A stretch of 20,044 nt of DNA from a virus: IMG/VR virus record IMGVR_UViG_3300030105_000411, positions 7,887 to 27,930 of that record. One strand, given 5' to 3'. How positions within the stretch are numbered: position 1 is the stretch's first letter; each line of letters opens with the position of its first letter. Shown here piece by piece: positions 1 to 7,119 of this stretch. The position numbers were made by a program, and so were the translations under genes. Below the pieces are notes generated by a model, which did not search any database, had not been told where the DNA came from, and saw only the letters and a list, made by a program, of their open reading frames with translations.

Positions 1-33
1 ACAGGCTCTGTTCTTGTCTGTCTTTCTCCTTGA

Positions 34-56
34 AGAGAAGTGTTAACATCTTCTCT
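34..56. repeat. Short inverted repeat left of the terminator
   Basis: A 7-bp perfect inverted repeat has arms AGAGAAG at 34-40 and CTTCTCT at 50-56, with a 9-nt loop containing TGTTAACA. Neither strand has a T-run after it, so it is not an intrinsic terminator by itself. It sits in the only apparently non-coding stretch of the window (about 1-91). It could be an RNA-processing hairpin, part of a composite terminator with the hairpin at 64-87, or chance. Confidence 0.3.
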
Positions 57-63
57 CTTACTC

Positions 64-93
64 ACCCCCGCCTTAATAAGCGGGGGTTTTTTT
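64..93 (+). terminator. Rho-independent terminator, plus-strand polarity
   Basis: An 8-bp perfect GC-rich stem (ACCCCCGC at 64-71 pairing with GCGGGGGT at 80-87) encloses an 8-nt loop and is followed by an uninterrupted T-run to position 93. That is a textbook intrinsic terminator for transcripts arriving from the left. Read on the minus strand, the stem is followed by a mixed sequence (GAGTAAG) with no U-run, so it should work poorly for the long minus-strand operon. The T-run overlaps the stop codon (92-94) of the 2337-aa gene, so a convergent plus-strand gene probably ends just outside or at the left edge of the window. Confidence 0.8.
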
Positions 94-3000
94 ATGGGAG
101 GATGTTGGTTAGATTCCACTTGTTCCTACCCCAATAATCGTCTCGATGGTTTTCGAGGGAGGCGCGTAGTTTTGGGCTAATGGTGATGCCGTTATACATA
201 CCGGCTGTGGTATCGTAGTGTTTTAACAACGATTTAGCAGCCGCCCTAACGTCAATCATAAAGTAGGGGTGCCGCTCGTTGAAATCATTCGATTCATCCA
301 GCGCGTCTTGATACCCCTCAATATCACCCGTGTTATAACTTATGTAAAGTTGTTTCAGTATGTTGGTTCTACGCTCGTTTGTAGCACGGTCTATATTTTT
401 GGTACTCATGTTCCGCTCTTGCTCAAACGTCACCTTAGTAGGCGCGAAACCAAAGAACTGAAACAGTAACTCTCCGCTGGTTATATCGTCAGCGATAATA
501 TCCCCGCGCCGCGATTTAACCGATCCGTCATCCCAATACCTATAGGTTTTGAAGGCATTACGAACGGCGGCTGGACTCATAGTCTCCACACCGCGCCAGA
601 AACCGTTGCCGTCTTTTATATCGTTAAACCCACGGTACATTTGAGACGCAACACTAAAGCCCGGTCCAGCAAACAACTCTGCACCAACTTCCGCTAAAGA
701 ACGATCTTTATTGTACGGATTCATTCGGAAAAGTAAGTTAGCCAGACCAATACGATTAGCCACATCTACACCAAACAGCGCATTAACGCCGCCCTTGTAC
801 AGACCTTCCCCAAGATATTGACGAGCCGAAGTTTCAAAGTCTTCTTCATCTTCATCACGGAACGCATTAGCTATCATAGCTACAGCCCCGTATATCGGCA
901 TCCCTTGTGCGCCAGCAAGCAAGAGCGAAGATGCCATCATACCTTTAAGTTGTTTAAACGCCGTTTGACTCATAGTTTTGGCTACGCCGTCGGATATACC
1001 CTGCTCTTTCAAGTTCCTAGGTAGATCCACAAGGAATGATTGGCGTGCGATCTTGAACATGGTGGCGTACATCTGGACCCCGAAGGTCTTGTACATCATT
1101 CCCATACGACCCAACCCCTGTTGAGCGATGCGAGGGGCTGTAGCTAGGAATGCGCCACCATTCATTTCCTGCGCCTTAAATATTGCCTCGTTCGCAGCGG
1201 CTACTTCTTTCTCTTTCGTAGACATAGCTTTTTCTGCTTTGGTAGCTTTGTCTGAATTTAACCTGTTAAGTTCTAAGGTATACGTTGCTGTAAGAGCTAC
1301 TTGGCGGTTGTACCGTTCTGCATGATGGAATACCCAAGCAGAAGCCGCGCTAACACCATCCATAGCTGTTTTATCTCTACCAGACATCTCGATGCCCATA
1401 GTGTCGTAGTACATAGAGCGGTTTAGCTGCCCCCTCGCCTTCGCAACTTCAACTAGGGTTTTAAGGGTGTTAAGCCGATCTATTTTCTTCTTGTCTTCAG
1501 GCTTGTTGGGGTCCAACCCTTTTAGTTTTTCGGGACGTACAACGAGACTTCCATCTTCCATTGTATCAAAGTAGTTATCCATAGACCATGCGGCCTTAGC
1601 TTCTACGTCTGATTTTGTACTGCTTATAGTGCCTATTTTTCTTGTGCCGCCACTACCAGTAAACACAGTGCTAGCGTCTCTTATTGCTTGGTAGGTCTCT
1701 CTGTAACCGTACTTACCGCCAAGGATAGGGGCCATCATAAGAGGCACTTGCGAGAGGTTTACCACAGCGGAAGATACGTTTAAGCCCAGAGTACCTAAGA
1801 AAGCAACCCGGTTAACTTGAACCGCTAAACGGTTAAGAGCGTTCTTTGGTGGGTTCTTTGCAAAACTGGCTCGCGCCATAAGTTCGTCAAAGATTATCTT
1901 TGTGTTTTCCTGATCTGTTGGGTTGTTCTCTTGAACTGTGCGGTACTCTTCATCTAAGCGTGCAGCTATCTCATCTATACTATTACCGGCCTTCATGCGC
2001 TGTATCTGGGCGGACATATTATAGGCTTTCTGCCGGAAAGCATCCTGTGCGTCCTGTATAAATCCGGTAGTACCTGCGCCTTCGTTACCTCGTCGGGACA
2101 ATGATTTAGCAAAAGAAGATTCCGGTAAAGCGTTCAAGAACAATTCCATGAATTCATTCTGCACATCAGCGTCTACTTTGTTAGCCTGAAGGGTTGCAAG
2201 AACTTGGCCTACAAATGCTGTAGCTGGCGCGTCTTTACCGATATTCTTAATAAGTGCGGCAGCGTTCTGATATTCGTTTATAGTAGAAACTTTTACCCCG
2301 CCGGAACCATACCCATCAGCACCTTTGTTTTTATTATCTTTCATAAGCTGTGCTACAAAGGTTTTTCTGGCAGACGGGCTTTCAAATGCCATCTGTACCA
2401 TCTCTGGATTGCCTTCGGCGTCTCTTGCCTCAAAACTAAGCCACAAATCGCCTTTACGTGTCAGCGGGAAATACGGCTTTAACTTGCCTTTCTCAAACAA
2501 CTTATCAAATATGCTCTTCTGTAGTTTTTCTTTCTGCGCGTCAGGTATGTCCAGATTGTTAATCCGTTCCGCCAGCACAGCCTTTAACTCGTTAAACTGA
2601 TCTAGGTACGCATTTTCTAGGAGCTTGTACATTTTAGCCCCTTCTACATCGATCAGGTCTTTGTCTTTCTTCATGGCATCGTAGGTATCTCTTTCGGGCG
2701 TTCCTTTTTTAGGGGGCGCTTCGTATGGATGCACTTGAGCGCGAGTGCTTCCATATACTAACCTGTCGAAAGCCTCTTTATGCTTCCTACCGGCAGATTT
2801 AAAGTAGTCGGCTAACTGTTTCATAGTACCGTCTACGCGAGTTTCAGCGTTACTTGTGTCTCCTTGAAGCCTGTCTATAGCTTCGTATAGGGCTGGCCCA
2901 GAATTTAAACCAAATGCAGGGGCGACATCTTGAGCGATAAGTTGCATGGGGGATACATAGGCAAGAATCTTCTTTACTCGTGGCGTAGTAGTCCTGAGAA

Positions 3001-6000
3001 GGAATATGTCCTTAAACCTATCTACAGTCTTCTGTCTGTCCGCTTTAGTAAATTTGTCGTTAAACGCTTGCTGCATAGCGTCTATATTTTTTCCTAATTT
3101 GTCTAGGTCCAAACTCATGGAGGCAGCTTCGCGAAACTGCGGTGCGGGGGCGAGCATAGCTTCGATGAACTGATCGACTTGGCCCAACGCTTCTGTGATT
3201 GGTTTGGTATCCATACCAAGTTTGTTCCGCACGAAATTTATTATTGTCCTGTAGAACCGTTGCAGAGCATTTACCGGCTTGCCGTTCGCGATATAGTTAG
3301 CATTGGGGGTAATCCCCGCGAGCGTTTGCTGGAACTCTGGGTTACCGAAGGCTTCTGCTACAAACTCGTCTAGGTTCTGCGAGCCGTATACACTACCAAG
3401 TTGATCTTTAACGTCGTTGAAGAGCTTCTCTAACTGTTTAGTAGCAGTGTGTGACTTGTTATCCAGTGTTTCGGAAGTCAGCGCGTGCGTGGTTTCGTGT
3501 AAGATCGTGTGTGGATTGATGCCAGTTGCTGCGTCAACCTTGATGGTGTTGGTCTTGGGATCAAACAGACCGGCAACAGGTTTACCCGCCTCGTCGGTCA
3601 GGTTCTCTACGACTTCTATCTTGGTATCGCCCAGCTTCTGCGCCAGTGTACGAGCTACCTGAGACACACGGTTACTTGGGGACGTGATAGCAAGAGTTTG
3701 TAACGCTTCCTTTAACTTACCAGCACGCAGCAGGTTGTTGATTACTGGGTGCGTAGGTAAGTCGAGACCCACAACTTGACCTGATTCCAAAAGCAGTTCT
3801 TTAAGATCACCTTTAGTAACTGTCTCTTCGACGTTAATGCCCTCTAGATAATCTATGTTCTCGTCTAGTTGGGCATCAACATAAGACTTAACTTGCTTTT
3901 CATTTTCTGCGAGAAAAGCGTCAGACATCGCAGAGCGCCGTGGACCGGCTTCGGCAACAATATCTACATCGGCGTCTGGGTTAAATCTTTTGCCTTTGAC
4001 AGCTACCGTTTCAAGCGCAAGCAAATCAGCCATATCTTTTACGGTCTTAGGATCTAAATTATCTCGCACCCACCGCATTGCTTCTTTCGCGGAAGGCTTA
4101 CCCCTACCCTTAAAATGCCTCTGCTCCGCTTCTGTGTAAGCAGCCCCGGTAAACCCTTTGTCTCCACCTTTAAGCCTATAGGAACCATCAGGGGGACCAT
4201 ATACAAGGTCGTAGATTATCTCATCTAAAGCCTCTATAGGATCATCTTTCCTCCCAAAATATTTTTTTGCTCCTGACACATTTCTATCTTCTGCGGTTTC
4301 TCTCCGAGCTTCTGCGCGGCTAACTAAGCCACCAGAAACAAGTTTATTCACTTTAACAACGTCTGCATCAGTGAACGATATAATACGCTTTACTGACGTA
4401 GGTTTTGATTCTCTAAACGCTCTGTCACCAGATGTTACTACTGTACCTTCCGGCGGGGGTACCTGCTTACTCTTAGGCGATGGTGTACGTTTCTTCTTAC
4501 CAGAAACACCTTCAGGCACGATGGTTACGGTGTTTCCATCTTCATCTACACGAGTTTTAAACGGCTTTTGAGTTTCAGTCTCCTTAGCCGCAGCCTTCTT
4601 GGCAGGAGCTTTTTTCGCTGCTTTTTTCGTTGCTTTTTTCGCAGGAGCTTTTTTCGCAGGAGCTTTCTTACTCGCTGCTGGCCTAGCTTCTGCCGCAGTT
4701 TTGGCCGCATCTTCTAGAGCTGCCACTATATCTTCTGGTTTTGTTTGTTTTGTAACCGGTATATTATTTTCTTCAGCAATGCGCCGTAGATTTCTGGTTA
4801 TAGACCCCGGCATACCTTCTTTAGCGGCAGCAACAAAGTCTGCTGCTTCTGGAGTAATTCCTTTAAGTTCGGTAGCTGGTTTTGCGCGTTCACCTAGTGA
4901 AGCGAGTTGCTCTCCGACTCTTCCAATAGCTCCTCCAAGGCCATCCGTAGTAGCGCCCACTCCAGCGGATGCAGGTCCAGTAGATCCGGCGGTATCTCCG
5001 CGTAAGGATACGGATTGTGGTACAGGAGTGACATCGCCCGTTCTACCTGTAGGATCGTCAATCGATCCAAGGTCGATTGTGTCCCCGAAAAGTTGTTGTT
5101 GTCCGACATCTTGTGCTCCTTCTGTTACCTGTCCCTCTTGTTCTGTTGCGGGCGTAACAGCAACGTCGCTTATTAGTGAAGAGGTGACCCTCTCTTCTCC
5201 AAGTAACTCTCTAACTTTTTGTTGTTTCTGCTGATTAACTTCTATGGCACGAGGCTGTTTAAGACCTTCTGCATTTTTCTGTAGTGTTTCTAGTTGTTTC
5301 TGTAGTGTATCTCGTGCGGGACCGGGGTTACCAACGTCCTGCCCTTTCAAGTCTTTTATTCTTTTCGGACCCCAAGCAAGGTCTTCTTCCGTAAGGATAC
5401 GAGCGTTTCGACGTTGTTCCGCACCAGCTTGGTCTGCAGTTCTCCTTTGGGCAGCAGCTTCGGCACGTGCTTCTTGCCTTGTAGGCACAGGTTGGGTTCG
5501 TGCAGCCGCAACAGTATCAGTTGCTCTGTTAATAAGGCTATATTCTTGTTGCGTGGGAGTGGTGTTGGATACCCCATCTTCCGCTAATGCCTCTGAAAAA
5601 CGTTGGGCGGTGTTGGTTCGACTTGCTGTTCCGAGATCGGTCAATACCGAATCTAGTATTTCACCGCGCCGTTGGGCCGTCTGCTGTTCTCGTTGGGTAC
5701 CAAGTTGGCCCCCAATAGTTTGTAATTCGGATTCAGGGCGAAGTGTTTCGTCTACTGGGCCTTCTTGGGCGCGAGTAATTCTATCTTCTATTGAAACTTC
5801 TGGGGTAAAGGCGGAATCAAATCGAGCCGCTTTAGAATCATCCGCCGCTATTATTTCTTCTAGTTGGGCAGTTTCAGCAACGTCGATAAGATCACCCTGC
5901 CGAGGGTCAGGGGTAGTAGGAGGGCGTCTGCGGTTTTCTAGCTCTAGTTCAACCTGTTCAGGAGTTAGTTCAATACCTTGAGCAGCGGCTTCTTCGGCTC

Positions 6001-7105
6001 GTAGTTGATCTGCTAGACGAGTCATATCTGGTGTACGCTCGGTTACAGAAGGAGGGGGGAACAACTCACCTTGTTCTTGCCCTTCCCTAAGAGTAGGAAC
6101 ACCAGCGGGATCAACCGGATCAACCGGAGCAACCGAATCAGCCGGATCAACAGAGTCATCAGGATCATCTTCAAAACGCTTGCGACCGCCGTATACATCA
6201 CCGACACCGCGTACAGTGCCACCTACTAGACCCGCAGCTACACCAACTTCAAAGTATTCATCTAACGCTTCGTCGCTAGCAAGATCTTGACCTGCTTGGA
6301 GTCGTTCTAATACCTGCTGACCAATTTCGGTGGGTACTTCTGTAACTACACCCGCGCCAACACCTTTAGCACCTCTGGTAAATATACCCCCGCCCATAGC
6401 GGCTTTACTTGTAAACCCACCAATAAGAAATCTATCTGCTATGAAATCAAGAATAGACTGTGGTATTGCTGTAAGTGCCGCCGCACCTTCGGATACTTCT
6501 TGTAGGTTACCCGCCGCAACTTCTTCTTTCTGGGCTTCACGATTAGACCCATAGAAGAACGGCAGGTTAGCGGCTATACCACCAACTACGGCTCCAACAG
6601 GGCCAGCCACTAAAAATCCAGCACCGGCACCAGCCAGTGTGCTACCTAATTGAGGAACTTGCGCTCCAAAGGTTGCAGCCGCGTAATCTGCAAGCCCGCC
6701 AAGACCGTCAATATCTTTAGTGCTACGAGTAGCACCAGCGGTTTCTTCTAGCTGCCGCCTGTTTTCTTCTACTATATCTGTTCCGTACCGCTCTAGCCCT
6801 TCAAGTCCGGTGACACCTCCAACACCTTCAACCGCAGACCCATACATTTGCTGGAGTAGATCAATACCCCTACCAACACCAGTAGAAAATAGACCCTCTT
6901 CTTGGCGAATCGAACCGAGCCGCCTCCGTTTTTCTTCTTCTGATTTTTCTGGTTCTTCTGGCTCTGTTCGGGAAGTTCCGCCAAGCGCCTTGTATTGTTC
7001 CATCTGAACAATAGACAGAATTTCTCCCTCTGAAGCACCTTCAGGGGCTTGTACTTCGTAGATTCTGCCGTCGCCGCCATCTACTTCGTAAATACGATCA
7101 GCCAT
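92..7105 (-). CDS. Giant polyvalent virion protein with zincin and PLxRFG-like motifs (2337 aa)
   Basis: Probably a DNA-ejected or internal virion protein; the exact role is unknown. Visible modules: a duplicated RIYEV motif at residues 4-8 and 14-18 in an N-terminal segment common in large phage proteins; glycine-rich hydrophobic stretches at about 135-185 and 237-305; a long disordered acidic and Gln-rich linker at about 310-760 with an Asp-Pro repeat; a Rho-N/SAP-like helical segment at 765-804 followed by a Lys/Ala/Pro tail at 813-841; a metallopeptidase motif HETTH at 1203-1207 with a possible third zinc ligand in DEFVAEAF (E1247 or E1251); PLTRKG at 1547-1552, resembling the PLxRFG motif of large phage polyvalent proteins; and hydrophobic segments at about 1765-1795 and 2051-2085. 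The start is ATG, 14 nt after the 705-aa gene, with a weak AAGAG upstream. It is the last gene of the operon. Protease activity and ejection are inference. The reading frame is uninterrupted and the translation is coherent throughout. Confidence 0.9.
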   Translation of the reverse strand: MADRIYEVDGGDGRIYEVQAPEGASEGEILSIVQMEQYKALGGTSRTEPEEPEKSEEEKRRRLGSIRQEEGLFSTGVGRGIDLLQQMYGSAVEGVGGVTGLEGLERYGTDIVEENRRQLEETAGATRSTKDIDGLGGLADYAAATFGAQVPQLGSTLAGAGAGFLVAGPVGAVVGGIAANLPFFYGSNREAQKEEVAAGNLQEVSEGAAALTAIPQSILDFIADRFLIGGFTSKAAMGGGIFTRGAKGVGAGVVTEVPTEIGQQVLERLQAGQDLASDEALDEYFEVGVAAGLVGGTVRGVGDVYGGRKRFEDDPDDSVDPADSVAPVDPVDPAGVPTLREGQEQGELFPPPSVTERTPDMTRLADQLRAEEAAAQGIELTPEQVELELENRRRPPTTPDPRQGDLIDVAETAQLEEIIAADDSKAARFDSAFTPEVSIEDRITRAQEGPVDETLRPESELQTIGGQLGTQREQQTAQRRGEILDSVLTDLGTASRTNTAQRFSEALAEDGVSNTTPTQQEYSLINRATDTVAAARTQPVPTRQEARAEAAAQRRTADQAGAEQRRNARILTEEDLAWGPKRIKDLKGQDVGNPGPARDTLQKQLETLQKNAEGLKQPRAIEVNQQKQQKVRELLGEERVTSSLISDVAVTPATEQEGQVTEGAQDVGQQQLFGDTIDLGSIDDPTGRTGDVTPVPQSVSLRGDTAGSTGPASAGVGATTDGLGGAIGRVGEQLASLGERAKPATELKGITPEAADFVAAAKEGMPGSITRNLRRIAEENNIPVTKQTKPEDIVAALEDAAKTAAEARPAASKKAPAKKAPAKKATKKAAKKAPAKKAAAKETETQKPFKTRVDEDGNTVTIVPEGVSGKKKRTPSPKSKQVPPPEGTVVTSGDRAFRESKPTSVKRIISFTDADVVKVNKLVSGGLVSRAEARRETAEDRNVSGAKKYFGRKDDPIEALDEIIYDLVYGPPDGSYRLKGGDKGFTGAAYTEAEQRHFKGRGKPSAKEAMRWVRDNLDPKTVKDMADLLALETVAVKGKRFNPDADVDIVAEAGPRRSAMSDAFLAENEKQVKSYVDAQLDENIDYLEGINVEETVTKGDLKELLLESGQVVGLDLPTHPVINNLLRAGKLKEALQTLAITSPSNRVSQVARTLAQKLGDTKIEVVENLTDEAGKPVAGLFDPKTNTIKVDAATGINPHTILHETTHALTSETLDNKSHTATKQLEKLFNDVKDQLGSVYGSQNLDEFVAEAFGNPEFQQTLAGITPNANYIANGKPVNALQRFYRTIINFVRNKLGMDTKPITEALGQVDQFIEAMLAPAPQFREAASMSLDLDKLGKNIDAMQQAFNDKFTKADRQKTVDRFKDIFLLRTTTPRVKKILAYVSPMQLIAQDVAPAFGLNSGPALYEAIDRLQGDTSNAETRVDGTMKQLADYFKSAGRKHKEAFDRLVYGSTRAQVHPYEAPPKKGTPERDTYDAMKKDKDLIDVEGAKMYKLLENAYLDQFNELKAVLAERINNLDIPDAQKEKLQKSIFDKLFEKGKLKPYFPLTRKGDLWLSFEARDAEGNPEMVQMAFESPSARKTFVAQLMKDNKNKGADGYGSGGVKVSTINEYQNAAALIKNIGKDAPATAFVGQVLATLQANKVDADVQNEFMELFLNALPESSFAKSLSRRGNEGAGTTGFIQDAQDAFRQKAYNMSAQIQRMKAGNSIDEIAARLDEEYRTVQENNPTDQENTKIIFDELMARASFAKNPPKNALNRLAVQVNRVAFLGTLGLNVSSAVVNLSQVPLMMAPILGGKYGYRETYQAIRDASTVFTGSGGTRKIGTISSTKSDVEAKAAWSMDNYFDTMEDGSLVVRPEKLKGLDPNKPEDKKKIDRLNTLKTLVEVAKARGQLNRSMYYDTMGIEMSGRDKTAMDGVSAASAWVFHHAERYNRQVALTATYTLELNRLNSDKATKAEKAMSTKEKEVAAANEAIFKAQEMNGGAFLATAPRIAQQGLGRMGMMYKTFGVQMYATMFKIARQSFLVDLPRNLKEQGISDGVAKTMSQTAFKQLKGMMASSLLLAGAQGMPIYGAVAMIANAFRDEDEEDFETSARQYLGEGLYKGGVNALFGVDVANRIGLANLLFRMNPYNKDRSLAEVGAELFAGPGFSVASQMYRGFNDIKDGNGFWRGVETMSPAAVRNAFKTYRYWDDGSVKSRRGDIIADDITSGELLFQFFGFAPTKVTFEQERNMSTKNIDRATNERRTNILKQLYISYNTGDIEGYQDALDESNDFNERHPYFMIDVRAAAKSLLKHYDTTAGMYNGITISPKLRASLENHRDDYWGRNKWNLTNILP
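4583..4669 (-). repeat. Lys/Ala/Pro histone-H1-like repeat tract in the 2337-aa protein
   Basis: Residues 813-841 consist of KAPAKK, KATKK and KAAKK units, encoded by near-identical DNA blocks with A-rich runs on the coding strand. Such tails occur in histone H1, AlgP and bacterial HU or Rho-N fusion proteins, where they bind DNA non-specifically. Here the tail directly follows a Rho-N/SAP-like helix pair. A DNA-contacting segment is a reasonable inference. The tract is also prone to replication slippage. Confidence 0.85.
6098..6172 (-). repeat. Asp-Pro/Val-Asp short tandem repeat in the 2337-aa protein
   Basis: Imperfect 9 to 12-nt units (plus-strand GGATCAACC variants) encode an acidic run of SVDPAD, APVDPV and DPAG units at about residues 312-336. 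It separates the N-terminal glycine-rich hydrophobic part from the long disordered linker, so it looks like a flexible hinge. No further function can be read from it. Confidence 0.6.
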
Positions 7106-7119
7106 ATTTTGCTCTTTTA

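Noticed and set aside
1-49. A minus-strand frame from ATG at 49 open to the left edge, with AGAGAG upstream.
   Set aside because: Only 16 codons are visible, the start lies in the 34-56 hairpin, and the Shine-Dalgarno is weak. It cannot be told from chance without the sequence to the left.
4599-5981. Two long plus-strand open frames (211 and 245 codons) opposite the 2337-aa gene.
   Set aside because: They lie antisense to low-complexity coding DNA (Lys/Ala and Gln/Glu-rich). Their translations are Ala/Ser/Phe/Cys-rich mirror images with no domain, and the minus-strand frame is continuous and has recognisable motifs.
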